Positions 49,267 to 62,100 of a stretch of 64,000 nt of DNA are shown piece by piece. The position numbers and the translations under genes were made by a program. Location: the NCBI RefSeq assembly GCF_015832195.1, contig NC_052026.1:16711013-16775012 (forward strand), given 5' to 3'. Origin of the DNA: Motacilla alba alba. Taxonomy: Eukaryota; Chordata; Aves; Passeriformes; Motacillidae. Numbering within the stretch: the stretch's first letter is position 1; each line of letters starts with the position of its first letter. The notes under the pieces are model-generated. The model made no database searches. It was not told the origin of the DNA and saw only the letters and a list, made by a program, of their open reading frames with translations.

Positions 49267-51880
49267 ACATGAGTGAGCATTGCAAGGGCATTTTCCAAGT
49301 GCAACATCGAGTGTCTGAGAGTGAAACTAACCCTTTATTTTGAGCCAGAGTGCATGAAAAATGCACCTATTGTCTCACAGTGTAACTTGGAATCAAACAA
49401 ACTGTGTAGGCATGTGCAAGAGGATCCAGCCTTGGAAGTCTCTCCTGATTTTCAGCAGAGAAGAACTGATCGTAATATTCAGCCTAATTACAAAAGGACC
49501 CAGTGATCCTGAGGGACTTGTGCAGACAGGCAGAACTAACATCTGAATCTCACTACCCATGATCTGCAGGAACATGAGCAAACTCAGCTGGGGCAGAAGC
49601 AAACAAGGCTGAGATCTGGACTGAGGCTCAGAATATTTGGCAACACAGTTTTGGGATGCAGATTGTCCCCTGGGAGAGGGCTTGCTCACTGCTGCAGCCT
49701 CATGGCTCACACAGCAGGAATGGCTGTGCCAAGGAAAAATCTGCCTCCAGGAAAGAGAGGGAGGAAACGCTGATTTATGTGGATGCTCCCTAATGTCAAT
49801 GATGTTGTAGTGCAGCTTTATTATACTTAAACCTCTTTAAGTATTCATTGAGATCAGAGCACAAGTTGTCAGCCACTGCAATGCTGTCTCTGAAGCAGAC
49901 TTTAAATTGATGAGGCCAGAGAAGAGGCAGCTGGGGAAACTGAGGCATGGGCAGGGAATTTCCCAAAAGGCTTTCCCAATATATTTCCCAATATATTTCC
50001 CCAAAGCCTCATTGGTAGTGCCCCATGGGGGCTCTCCATGGCTGGATGAAGGGAGCTGGTTTTATTCTATGCTTTCCTCATGTAATGGGGACACCCAGAC
50101 CCAGGAGATGGGTTACAGGGGGAGCATCAGGCCTTCTGCTGCCGACCCAGGGCAGGGACTGATCTGGTGTTGCTTGAAGGCAAATTCTAAGCGTGTCAGA
50201 CCCACCAAGCTGATGCACTTCTCTGGGCTCCTGCTGGTCACAGAGATTCAGCTCCACACCCTCATGGGGTACAGATGTTTCTATCTTCCTATGTAAAATA
50301 GCTGAAAGTGGAAGTAGAAAGAAAAATGAGGCAGAGGACCATAGGATGAGCCTGCCAGTGTGCTGTGTGTTGGGAGGGAAATGGCTTTCTACAAGTGTTT
50401 CCAAGGAGATCCTGCCAGAGATGAGGCCCTTGTCCTAAAAAAGGGATGGAAAAAAATAATAAAATGCAGTATCAAAGAGACATTACTGTTTTTTCATGTA
50501 GACTCTTTGGTTCCTTTTGAAGTGATAATGTTTACTTCTTATTCCCTTACTGGGATGATCTTCTATTCCATCAAATTTTCCTGTGGGTTTGCATTATCCA
50601 GTCTGAATGTTGGTACTAGTGCAGATCAGGAACAATACAACCAAGTCATGTGAGTTGTGCTGCTGGCATCAAGATTGGGGTTAAAGTCTAGAGATTAGGC
50701 CATTGGATGTGCTCATCTGCTCGGATGGGGGCACTTCACCCATGGATTTGAGGTGGGATTTTCACAGGCTTCTGGCATGGACAAGGGGTCAAACTGCTGG
50801 GGGGAAACAGTTGGACCAAAGCTGAGAATATTCAGTGGAAGGGAATTTGTCCCCTCTCATCCACATAAAAGGATTCTTGGAAAATCCTCCCAAGGAACAT
50901 TCAACCAGTTGAAGGAAGTAAGAAATCCTCAGACTTTCTTAACAGATTGCGAATTGTTCTGAACAACAAATATCCTTACATGAAAAAAAAGCCAAATTAA
51001 ATCTAAACTAAGGGCAAAAGAAATCCTTGCAGAGAAAAGACGAGTCACTGAATTAGAAATCTTACAGGGAACCTTTTGTATCTTGGCCACATAACCAGTG
51101 CCAATGACAGTGTCTTTCTGCTAATGAAAGGGGATCAGAGATACTGACAGAAAAACACAAAATATTTCCAATAATTTGATCTGAAACTAAAGCTTTTGGT
51201 TTGTAAAAGATGGTCAAAGAAACGAAAACATTATGACTTGCCTTGTATGTACTTTTAGATGAATTCTTTTGATCCTTAGGTTAGAAAAACTGAAGTCCCT
51301 TCCTTTCACAGTCAAAGCCCTGTCTAAAGTCCTCAGGGAAATTTAAGAGATTAAGAAAACAATGATCTACTTCACATGGAAACCTGTCTGAAATGGTGAC
51401 ACACTGAGATGTTAATCCCAGTTAACTGAATCCATGAATGCAAAACCTTCCAGTTAAATTACCTGTGGGATAAAGAAAGAATTGCTTACCTGGCACAGTA
51501 AAAGAAACAGTAAGATCTTGCTGTGACTTTTATGCTGGTATGGTGTGGCAGCTTTTCTGCAAACCTGTTGTTTCTTGATTTTTGAAAAATTTTGTTATGT
51601 GCCAACCTCCTCTGTGGCCAGAGATTCTGTTATGGCATGTGCTGTGTCTTCCCATGGAAAAAACATCCTCCTGGTCTGAAGGCAGCCCCCGAGAGATGGA
51701 AAGCATTATTGCCACCTGCTCCTGTCCCTGTCTTTTTTAAAGAAATACTTAGAATTCTTTTAAATCCTCAATAAAACAGCCCAGACTACATTTGCAGGCT
51801 GGTTAACCTGTGCTACAGAAACAGGAGTGAACCCCTTGTCAGCTGCACAGCAGTAACTGGCTACTTTTCTTCTCACACAG
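49267..51880. other. Spacer upstream of NAT copy 3
   Basis: Single-copy sequence after the right duplication boundary. It contains a small tandem CCCAATATATTT pair near 49978 and no recognised gene. The 3' end is a pyrimidine tract with AG at 51879-51880, the acceptor of NAT copy 3. Confidence 0.6.
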
Positions 51881-51885
51881 GCAAA

Positions 51886-52776
51886 ATGAACATTCAGGAG
51901 TATTTTGGAAGAATATCTTACAACAAGCCCCATAAGGATGCAGACTTGCAAACGCTGACAGCCATCCTCCAGCATCACATCCAGACCATTCCTTTTGAGA
52001 ACCTCAGCATGCACTGCGGGGAGCCCATCGAACTGGATTTGCAGGCTACTTACAACAAGATTGTGAGAAAGAAACGTGGTGGATGGTGCCTGGAAACCAA
52101 CCACCTCCTCTTCTGGGCCTTGCAAGAATTAGGGTATGATGTCTGTATTCTTGGTGCAAACAGCTACGAACCAGCAGAGAAGGGATACACTGCTCAGATA
52201 AACCATATCCTGCTGAAGGTGGTGATCGAGGGAGAGCCCTACATAGTAGATGCTGGGTTTGGTGGTGCCTACCAGATGTGGCAGCCGCTGATGCTGGTTT
52301 CTGGGAAGGACCAGCCCCAGGTTCCTGGCATTTTCCGCTTCATGGAAGACAATGGCACCTGGTACTTGGAGAAAGTCAAAAGGAAGCATTATATTCCTGA
52401 GCACAGTAAGAATGACTTCCCTCATACTCCAGAACTGGGGAATATCCGAAAAATACATAAATTTACTCTCGAGCCACGGCATATAGACGACTTCCAGGAG
52501 CTAAATGCATACCTCCAAGTGTCTCCAGATAACATCCTTCAGAAGAAGTCAATGTGCACTCTCCAAACCACCAGTGGGGTCCTTGCCTTAGTTGGATGGA
52601 CCCTCACTGAGATGAAGTACAACTACACAGAAGACACGGACCTGGTGAACATCACAACCCTTACAGATGAAGAGGTTGAGAAGACACTGAAAGATAAATT
52701 CAGTGTAGTACTGGAGAACAAACTCACACCAGTAAATGTTCGTGGCTTGCCACCTAATTTAGTGGATAAGATCTAA
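51886..52776 (+). CDS. NAT: Arylamine N-acetyltransferase, copy 3 (296 aa)
   Basis: A more diverged NAT paralogue. The exon starts at 51881 after TCTCACACAG, and the ATG is 5 bp in, with A at -3. The triad is complete: Cys68 in RGGWC, His107, and Asp122 in VDAGFG. PFENL (36-40) is normal. Pocket positions are Phe37, Ser93, Phe125, Gly127 and Tyr129, so residues 93 and 127 are smaller than in the other copies. The C-terminus is six residues longer than the usual 290 and ends in the polar NLVDKI. It has a one-residue insertion relative to copies 1 and 4 between 161 and 200. A 32-nt tract around codons 159-169 is identical to copy 1 but not copy 2. ATTAAA at 52934-52939 or AATAAA at 53444-53449 could end the transcript. 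The named bird isozyme equivalent is not decided. Confidence 0.96.
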   Translation: MNIQEYFGRISYNKPHKDADLQTLTAILQHHIQTIPFENLSMHCGEPIELDLQATYNKIVRKKRGGWCLETNHLLFWALQELGYDVCILGANSYEPAEKGYTAQINHILLKVVIEGEPYIVDAGFGGAYQMWQPLMLVSGKDQPQVPGIFRFMEDNGTWYLEKVKRKHYIPEHSKNDFPHTPELGNIRKIHKFTLEPRHIDDFQELNAYLQVSPDNILQKKSMCTLQTTSGVLALVGWTLTEMKYNYTEDTDLVNITTLTDEEVEKTLKDKFSVVLENKLTPVNVRGLPPNLVDKI

Positions 52777-55700
52777 ATGTAACACTGTGCTAGATGGATC
52801 TTTAAATAGCCAAGAGGAAAATTCTAAAATTAACATTAATTACAATAATCTAATTTTTAACTCGAGCTAGTCACAAAGCTTGGTAAATTCCAGTACACTG
52901 CTAATTAACTGCATATATCAATTGCATAATTTTATTAAACCTCTCATTCTTTAGAAACCAAGACATCTTACTAGCTCTGTTTCATTCATATGGAAGTTGG
53001 GTTTGACTCCTTAACTTTTTGTTCACCTTCTCAAGAACTCATTTTATTGCAGATATATTTTGTGGCAAATGAGACCAAAATTATGCAGAAAGAGAGGTTG
53101 TGTTACCATTTTACACAAAAGACCTCTAACCTTTTTTGGCATTATTTCTAATCTTCTCAGTCACTTTTACAAATTATTCACTTCTCTTAACAGTCTTAAA
53201 GTTGAGCTGAATTTGGCCTTTAAATACTGTAGAAAAAAAGAAAGGTTAAGACTTTCTCAAAACAAGGCACCATTAGGTGCTGATTAGCTTATGAAAAGTT
53301 GAAAGACTTAAGTCCTGTTCCCTTTTCAGGAATTGACTTAAAGTAAGATATTTATTCAAGGGTATTTAGCCCCCCCTCAAAATTTCTCTACTTTTGAGTA
53401 CCCACTTTTTCTGAGTCTGATTTATCTGTGTCTCTGAATTCAAAATAAAATCTGTAGAAGATGAGATGATTCAACAGTTCTTAAAAATCAGGCTTTTGGT
53501 ATCAAAACTGGAAAAGAAGATCAATCTTTGCACACTATAGTCTAAATTTTTGGGACCATGCCTTCACGTGATGTCAAGAGGAGATGATGGCATTATAGAA
53601 AAAAATCTTCGTGTTTATTACAAACAGTTTTCTGCCCAAAAGCTACCTTAAAAAGTGTGGATGCAAAAGAAAGCCCTGGGAAGTGAGGATGTGCCATCAG
53701 TACTGGTGGTTTCACAGCAAGATATCCATAGCACAGAAGCCTTTTCCCTGATGATACCTGTACAGGACGTGCCATGAAAGAGGGTGACAGAAGAACATCA
53801 GCCAAGGAGAAGACTTTGATTCTTGTTTTAGTCAATCAAACAGACCTACAGGGCACCTGATGTGCCTAAAACTCAGGTGCTTCCCCAGATGCAGTCTGAT
53901 GTGCTCTTTGCCTTTCCCAGAGGTCTCCTCTGATATTCCACCTCCATCCAATGAAGGGGAGACAGGCTTGACCGGGGAGAATGAAATAAACAGCACCAAT
54001 GCTGTGAGGATGCAGGAGGCCAGGTTTTAGAGCAGAAATGCATTACTTCATGCAAGTAAATATTTGCCATGGCATTCGTTAGGTGTGGCAGCTCCACAAT
54101 AACTCCCTGCTACAGCTGAGGAGTTGAACAGCTTGAAACAGTTCCTGTGTAGGCAAAGAAGGGTCATTTGTGCATCCATGGAGCTCAGCCTGCAACACAG
54201 CCTGCAACACCTTGGCACCTCAGTGTACCCACCAGGGCACAGATGAACATCCTCCACTGCAAAGTGCTGGTTTGCAAAATAACAATATTTAATTTTAAAA
54301 AGTTACAACGCCATTTGCAACTGCCTACTGTAATTATTTTACATAGAAAACGAGTTCATTCTGGTCTTAACTAGGGGAAGGCATAAACATCTACTAATAG
54401 GAAGAAACAAAGTTTAATTTGCTCACGGATCAGCGAAGTCCAAAAATGTGAATTCTTTTTGGGTGGACTCTGCCCTTTCTTGGAATTTAAGATTCAGGAG
54501 CGAGGACCATTAGAGCTCAGAAAGACAACCCTCAGAATCTGTATCCACTCCTGGCTTCACTGACTGCTGCCCCTGTAATAAACCCCCCAGAAACTGAATA
54601 CCTCAATAAATAAAAAGGGATCTCATAAGAGGTAAGTTTATTTTCTTAAAAAAACCCCTCCAAAGAAAGATACAAAAAATCCTGGTTTCTTTATGATGGT
54701 AAAGGTCATAGACAATAACGTAAGCAACATTCTCTAGGAAAAATGTTCTAAAAATGTGTGGATATAGAGCTAAAATATCACCTGCTAAACAGGGGCTGCT
54801 AAAGAGGGCAAAACTGCAATTTCAATTCTTCTACCTTTCACTCTTCAGGAGAAGCTTCACTTCACTATAAAATAGATTCTTTTGTTTAGGTACAATAGTA
54901 AATATAAATTTAGAACTGCAACTTCTTGTTGGAAGTCATGCTTTTAGACACTTAAATTTATTTAAAAGTATTGCAAGTGCAAAAGAAGCAAAAGTTCAGT
55001 CTAATAATCAATAGATTCTGCTTTAAGGGAATAAAATTACAGCTCTTTAAAAACAACTTAAAAAATTACAGACTCTGGGTTGTGCAACTCAGGAAGTCCA
55101 TGTGCTGATGTATTAGGATAAAGAAGATAACATATTTTCAACAGTGGAATTGCTGATACTGTGTATAGTCCTGGTAAGGAATAGTTTTGTATGAACACCT
55201 TCATTTGCACCTATAATATTCTTCTGCTGATGTTTTTCTGTAGATAAATCATAACCACATTTGTGGGACGACCTTTTCAGTACCTGCCTTTTCATCTGGT
55301 CTGCTCACATTTCAAAAGAACAGTGGCTTTCATCTCCTGCAGTCCAGATCTAGTGCTGATCAAGCATATTATGGAGCTGCAGAAAGAAATTACAAATAAT
55401 ACAAACTTGAGAACCAGCTTTATACTGGTGTGATCTATTTAGCATTCACAGCCAGAGTGGTAGGATCAGATACACTCAGATTCTGCAAATCAAAAGAGCC
55501 ATGACTTTTATGTTACACTTAACAAACATTATTACATTGAACATATCTTCCAACAATACACTTAGATATCACTGGAAGCTAAATTACTCTCTGCAGCAGG
55601 TAATGTGTAGTTTTTGCTGCTGCTCTCTGTTCACTTGGGACAGCTGCCTCCACACCCTGAATATGCACAGCATGAATCTGCCACTGAGAATCATTGTGAG

Positions 55701-56563
55701 AAATTCTAGTTTGCAGTAAACATTCAATAGTTCACTGCTGAGTTAAAGGATTGGTGAGTTTTGAGAAAGCTTGGGACCAGAGAGAATAAAGCAGCCCCTG
55801 TTCATCTTCAGGGTGGCCTGTGAGACACAAGGCACAGGAGAGAATGGAGATGTGCTCCTTGTCTTTTAGGCCACTCACTTCCCTCCATTCAGATCCATTA
55901 TTCCAACGCCAAAATGAATTTCTACAACACTCTGAGCAGACACAAGACTCAGTGGTCTGTGACTTTCAAAAGTCACGAGTTTTTTCAGTTATAATTATCT
56001 GAATAAAGCTTGTCACTTTACTTTTCATGTTAACTTTTTGTAAGTGGTGGAAGAGCAACGTGTACTGCACGAGCGATTCATTTACTGTCACGTCCATCAG
56101 TGGCAGACTCATGAAAAGAACATGTGAATCCTGGCTCAGAATGTCCTCCCTACCACTGGCAGATGACACTGCCTCCCCCAGTGACAGTCCTGTCACTGAA
56201 CACTGGCTTTAGACCATTTCTCATGAGCCCTTGTACAAGCAAGGCCCAGCAAGATCCTACATTTCTTCTTAACCCCACAGTTACAATGCAAATACAGCAA
56301 ATCCTCATCTCGCAGCCGCCTCGCATGAAACTGAAATGGCATCAGCTGTTTGCCAGAGGGATGACTCTAAGACAAAAGCAAACCCTCATGTGCACTGCTC
56401 TTTGCTCAGGGAACCATTTGATAGGAATGCTTGTTTCCTTTAAAAGCTGTTCTGATGAGGTTCAGTAGATTAAAGAATCTTTGCTGGCAGAGCCAGGGCA
56501 GCTTTTCACAGCATCATAAATCACTGATGTAAAGGAACCAAAACACAATGCCTTTCTTTACAG
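52777..56563. other. NAT copy 3 3' flank and spacer to copy 4
   Basis: 3.8 kb of AT-rich sequence. ATTAAA (52934-52939) and AATAAA (53444-53449) are candidate ends for copy 3. No further gene is recognised. Ends at the acceptor of copy 4 (TTTCTTTACAG, AG at 56562-56563). Confidence 0.6.
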
Positions 56564-56568
56564 GTGAG

Positions 56569-57441
56569 ATGAACCTTGAAGAGTATTTTGCAAGAACTGG
56601 CTATAAAGGCTCCACTGAAAAACAAGATTTGGAAACCTTAACTGATATATTCCAGCATCACATCCGTGCTGTTCCCTTCGAAAACCTCAGCATCCACTGC
56701 GGGGAGAAAATTACCTTGGAGTTGGAGCAAGTTTACAACAAGATTGTGCGGAGGAAGCGGGGTGGCTGGTGCATGGAAAACAACCAGCTGCTGGGCTGGG
56801 TGTTGAAGGGCCTGGGTTATGACACCAGCTTCCTGGGAGCCTACGTGTTCAACCCCCACCAGAACGCCTACGCCACCCTCATGACCCACCTCGTGGTAAA
56901 GGTTGTCATCGATGGCAAAGCCTACATCGTTGATGGAGGCTTTGGGGTGTCCTACCAGATGTGGCAGCCCATGGAGCTTGTGTCAGGGAAAGACCAGCCC
57001 CAGGCTCCCGGCGTGTTCCGCTTCACGGAAAAAAACGGTGTCTGGTACCTGGAGAAAATGAGACGGAAACAATACATCCCCAATCAGAGCTTCTCCAACT
57101 CCGATCTGCTGGAGAAAAAGGAGTGTCGCAAAGTTTATATGTTCAGCCTTGAGCCACGGACAGTGGAAGATTTCCGTTTCCAGTGCACATACCTCCAGAC
57201 CTCTCCAGATTCCCTCTTCACAAAGAAGTCCATCTGCACCCTCCAGACCACTGATGGATTCCGAGCGCTGATTGGGTGGACGCTCACTGAGACCACGTAC
57301 AACTACAAGGAAAACATGGATCTGGTGGAATTTGTAACTCTTGAAGATGAAGAGGTGGAAAAAACCCTCAAAGAGAAATTTAACATCACCCTAGAGAGAA
57401 AACTTGTCCCCATTAATGTTAAAGGATCTTACACAATCTAG
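56569..57441 (+). CDS. NAT: Arylamine N-acetyltransferase, copy 4 (290 aa)
   Basis: The fourth NAT coding exon begins 5 bp after the acceptor. The frame extends seven codons further to an ATG at 56548, but that ATG lies within the polypyrimidine tract, so MNLEEYF at 56569 is the start. The triad is intact (Cys68, His107, Asp122), with normal PFENLSIHCG at 36-45. Pocket positions are Phe37, Val93, Phe125, Val127 and Tyr129. The C-terminus, KGSYTI, is close in form to mammalian NAT tails ending in T-I. Third-codon positions are noticeably more G/C-rich than in copies 1 and 2, especially around codons 70-130. No close AATAAA is visible; the first clear ones are near 58725-58745, so the 3' UTR may be about 1.3 kb. 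Probably the most typical member of the cluster. Confidence 0.96.
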   Translation: MNLEEYFARTGYKGSTEKQDLETLTDIFQHHIRAVPFENLSIHCGEKITLELEQVYNKIVRRKRGGWCMENNQLLGWVLKGLGYDTSFLGAYVFNPHQNAYATLMTHLVVKVVIDGKAYIVDGGFGVSYQMWQPMELVSGKDQPQAPGVFRFTEKNGVWYLEKMRRKQYIPNQSFSNSDLLEKKECRKVYMFSLEPRTVEDFRFQCTYLQTSPDSLFTKKSICTLQTTDGFRALIGWTLTETTYNYKENMDLVEFVTLEDEEVEKTLKEKFNITLERKLVPINVKGSYTI

Positions 57442-58876
57442 ATGGCCAGGAAAACCTACAGTAATGCTGTGTGGGTACAGCAGCTTCCACTGTCTGTGCA
57501 ATGCCTACTGCAAGGTTATGGGATTCTTTTGCAGGTGACTGAAGGATATATACATTAGTATGAGATTGATGTGAATTTCACTTTGGGAAAAATCAGGAAT
57601 TTAAGACTCTTGACTCAATTAGGTAAAATTATTTGCCGGGAGATGACTGCCGTTCAATTTTTGGCACAAATGTAGGATTTGATTTGAATCTGGTTATAGG
57701 CTTGGGTAAGAAATATGTCTGGGGAATTTTGGACTGCCTGTAGCACATGAGTATGGATTATTAATTGTGATATGCTGCCAACACATTTTCTAAGGTTATA
57801 ATAGGGAGACAAGTAATCTGTGAGCATTTAGACAAGAAAGCACACATTCAAAACTTCATTTTTCACAAGATCCAACCACTCCCAGCTCATCTCATTCCTC
57901 TACCTTTAATATGAGTGAAACATTGTCATCTTGGAAAGGAGCATTAGGAGGCATAACTCTTTCACCATCATCCTCAGACAAACCATAGTACAAAATGAAA
58001 ATCATCATCATGTGCATCCCTCTGACCATTACTGCAGTAAACTGCCCCAAGTAATTTTCGGTATGTAGCTATTCTTCTGGTGATGAAAATTCTATATATT
58101 GCAGTGTTATTGTGGCTGATGGGCTCTAAGGAGATAACTACTAAGCTTTGTTTCTGAGATATAATCATCCTATAAACTGTGACTGGTTCTTAAATGTCAC
58201 AGCTGGCTTAGATTTACTTTTGTCCCAAAAGGGGTGGAAATTCTGTACTTTTAGGACTGCATTATATTTGTATATGAAGCTAAGCCCACTATACCCTTAA
58301 TTTTGTCCTGCAAATGTGAGTGTCCATATGGCTGTCCTGGATGGGTACCACTTAGCACAGGAGCTGTAATGTCATTAGTGTTTGTTCATCTGTCTCAAAG
58401 TGAGAAAACAACCCAAGAAGCCAGCCAAATCTAAAGGAAACCTTTTCTTTTTTCACAATCATGTTTCCTCATTTTCCAGAAAATGTTGTTCCTCCTACCA
58501 TGCTTCTCTGCAAAAAGCCCAACCAAGGAAATCACTAAGAAAGGGGAAACATTCTTAAATGCATCAAAAAATAGCAGAAACACTTAAAGACACTAAAAAA
58601 CACTCTTTCTCCCCAGTCTGTAATAAGCCTATCAGTCAAATGTTGATTCCTACCACTGAATAGTCTTTTTGCTCAAAGACATAATCTGATCATTAATCTC
58701 ACAAATGCTGTAACTGTACACCTGAAAATAAATAAAAGGAAAATAAAGACATGATGAGTTGTTTTAGGTACAGCTGCCCCCAGCTGCACTGACTCCTGCA
58801 CACCCCATCTGCCAGCTGAGGGCTGCTCACTCATGCTGCTGATCTGCTGGCCAACCATTCCCACCTCAAACTTCTT
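57442..58876. other. Probable NAT copy 4 3' UTR / intergenic
   Basis: 1.4 kb without a recognised gene. A run of overlapping AATAAA words near 58725-58747 is the first plausible polyadenylation site after NAT copy 4. Confidence 0.5.
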
Positions 58877-59130
58877 AGGATCACAGGAACACTGAGGTTG
58901 GAAAAGCCCTTTAAGATCATCCAGTTCAACAATCAACCCAACATCACAACCACGTTCACCATTAAACTCTGTCCTCAGGTGCCACTTCCAGGATGGTGGT
59001 GGATGGTGCCCTTGACAGTCTTTCAGTCCTTTCCAACCCTGTGAAAAAATATTCCTAGTGTCTAATCAAAACTTCCCTGGTATAATTAGAGGCAATTTCC
59101 TGATATCCAGTCCCTTGTTACCTGTTCCTT
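58877..59130 (-). repeat. CR1 LINE 3'-end fragment
   Basis: Reverse-complement CR1 tail. The + strand shows, in order, GGTTGGAAAAGCCCTTTAAG, ATCATCCAGTTCAAC, a degraded ACCATTAAACTCTGTCC block, a CTTTCAGTCCTTTCC block, AAAATATTCCTAGTGTCTAA and GAGGCAATTTCC, then a CCTTGTTACCTG end. It is longer and older-looking than the fragment at 9941 and of a different CR1 subfamily. Confidence 0.82.
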
Positions 59131-62100
59131 GAACCAAACAGGCCAATACTGAAAAACGCAGCAGTGGTGTTGGAGACGGTGAGTTCCTACAGGTACCTGG
59201 AGGAAGAGGTCATAGGCTGAGGAAGACAATCACTGAAGAGGAGGCTGAGGAGTCATCTCTGCTGAGCTTGGCAGCCAGCAGCTGTGGGCTGATTGTGGTG
59301 TGTGCCAGCTCTTTGTGTGACCGCCCATGGTGGCAGCTCATGGCGTGGGTACACAGATAGCTGCACAGGGATAAGGAACTGAGAGCCAAGCAAGAGGTGA
59401 CAGGGAACACTGAAAGATCTTACTGAGGCCAGAACACAGCTTTTCTGTTAATAATGGAATTATGGAATTTGTTCAGTAATTTGTGTTCAGTTATTCACTC
59501 ATATTAATATCCCATTAAGGGTTTTTACCCTTTTCTAAATAATCGATCATGACAAGGTGCTGAGAACTCAGGGAACATTACAAGCTTCAAAACACTGACC
59601 ACCTCCATTCTATCTGATGGGATTCTCATTTACCCAGCTCACCAAACTACATTTCTCTATGCCATCAACCACAGCTGTTTTCTTGTCTTGAGGCCAGCCA
59701 TTAACAGGGTGGTTATTTTGCCTCCCAACTTCCCTAGAGGTTTTCTTGCTGTTGCTGACAGGTAATTGCTTGGATTTTGGTATGCAAGGGTTTCTTGGAC
59801 AGTCACGGGCTCCTATCAGCATTTAGCTGGGCCTGTAGTGATGGCACTGACCCAGCTACCCCTTCTACTGTTCGGTTCTTACCAAAGATCTACAGAGCTG
59901 CTGGTGATTGAGGCTCCAACCGTCTCCCTGACTCCCATCTGTTAATTTTTCATCTTGACGTGACAAACATAAGCAGGTCCTCACTGAGAAACATGAAATC
60001 ACACAAAGAAATGTCAACACATACAGCTAAGGAACAGTTTCACAGTTTAACTAAAGCTCCCCAAAAGCTGATGAAAGCAGGTTATTGAGGTGTGAATGCC
60101 AGGCCTGAAATCCCTCAGAGGTTTGAGATGAGAATGGTGTAAAACCAAACAAAACCAAACAAACCCTGAGGCCTCATGCTGGGGTTCCATTAACAAAGCA
60201 GTATTGTAGAAGCTGATGTTCTCCCAGCCTGAAAAGAAAACAAAGCACCAAGTCCTTAAAGCATCAGCTCTCACAGAAACTTGAATTCACATGTGGTAGG
60301 GAACTGTGGGATGGCTGCCATCCTTCCCTACCACGATGCTTTATTAGCATTCTCAGAGAAGGGCTTAATGAGAGCAGTTTTAGTTGTGGACTGTTCAAAT
60401 GAAGCGAAACAAATGCTGAGAAACCGCCCCCCTCCACCCCCAGACTCATCTAATTCCAAATACAATTTAAAAGTATGGTATTGCAATCAAGAGAAAGACA
60501 AACAATTTCTTTTAAAGTCTGAATGCTGGATGAAGTCCCAGAATCCCAGCCCAGCTGCCCGTTGCACACACAGGCAATGCCCAATGGCAACGACAGCCAC
60601 CCGTGGTTGGAGCATTGCATAAGGGAGAGTCTCATTAGAGAACAAGACACAGAGCACAAGAAACACGGTTCAAACTCCACACCACTGAACATCCTGCCCC
60701 TCCCCAAGAACCAAAGTTTAATCAGCTCAAGCATTACTAAATTCACACTGGATGGCTCACTTCAGTTGGACTCTGGTCCTGGACTTTTTAAGATCCAATA
60801 CTAAGCAAAATAGAAACATCAGCAAGAAAGACAAAGTTGTCCAATACTTCCATATTTTCAAGCCCAGCAGTTATTGCAAAATAAGCACCACCAGCCTGCC
60901 AAAGGGAGGAACCAAACTTCACATGACAAGGGACAGACATACAAGCTGTCAGTGACCACCACTTACAACCACACTTCAGGGTCACAGGCACGAACACTTC
61001 TGGTGTCTGGTAACACTTTACCAGTTTGCAGGTAGCCATTTTCTGTAATAAAACCACCACTTACCCAACTTGCTTCTGTTTCCAAGAAAGAAACACTTTT
61101 CATCTAGAAACATGACCACGTGGGAAAGTGCTACAGCTTAGGAGCTTGCACATAAAATGTACTGGAGCCTGTGTCAGAGCCAAGAAAGCCTGAATCAATG
61201 CAGGTTTGCTTTATGAATATTTCACTGCTATGCTTACACCTCTGTCAAGAGTAGTTCAAGCAGAGATGTTATACAGCAGAATGTTTCTACCTCAGGTAGG
61301 AAGCTCGAGTTGGACTTAAATCCATCCATAAATGTATTTATACCGTTGGAAATGCAGACAGGTATTTCAGAACATCCCACCATGTCTGCTTGTAACTCTG
61401 TACTTAAAGTATATTTAAAAAGTCACACAGGGCTGAGTTTTGGTTTTGTCTTGTTCACAATAACACACTATGGATGGTGCTTTTAAAGGCACATTTTGCA
61501 AATTCCCCATGAATAAAAGATTGCGCTAAAAATAAGTAGCTGGTCTTACTGTAGCACTGAGCCATCAGCTGAATGTGAGCAGCAAAGCTCTCAGGTTTAA
61601 AGACAATAAACTAAAAACTACCTTTTCTTCACAGTTTGTTCAACACATTTCTCTTGAAACAGAACCAACCTTCCTCTGTCCCAATTCCAAAAGAGCGGAT
61701 TTTCTAGGAAGCTCTTTAGCTTCTCATGTGCTTATCCATGCACCGTGCCACTCTCATGTCCAGCTATCCCTCAGGAAATGACATGAAATTAAGGAGGCAG
61801 AATGCCCTTTGATGAGAATTACACCCCACTGGACGGAACAGAACCATGCAATGCAGGAGAGCTCTCTGCAGAACACTGAAAGAGGAAGACTACACATCGA
61901 GTTCAGCCACTGCTGTTACCAAAATAACCCAAAAGCTTCTTTACATGGCACCACTGGACACTTCCCCAACCCACGGTCTCTCAGGACATGCAATTGCAGT
62001 GACATCTCCTGGTTGCTGGTGGTTTACCAGAACACGCTTTATCCCTCACTTATTCAGCACAGCTATGCAGAAATTCACTCTCCATTCAAGAAAGCCATTC

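Noticed and set aside
51530..52482. Minus-strand frames opposite the NAT coding exons
   Set aside because: Antisense shadows of the NAT genes (for example 121 codons at 51760-52125).
56548..56568. Upstream ATG giving a seven-residue extension of NAT copy 4
   Set aside because: This ATG sits inside the polypyrimidine tract of the splice acceptor; the exon begins at 56564.
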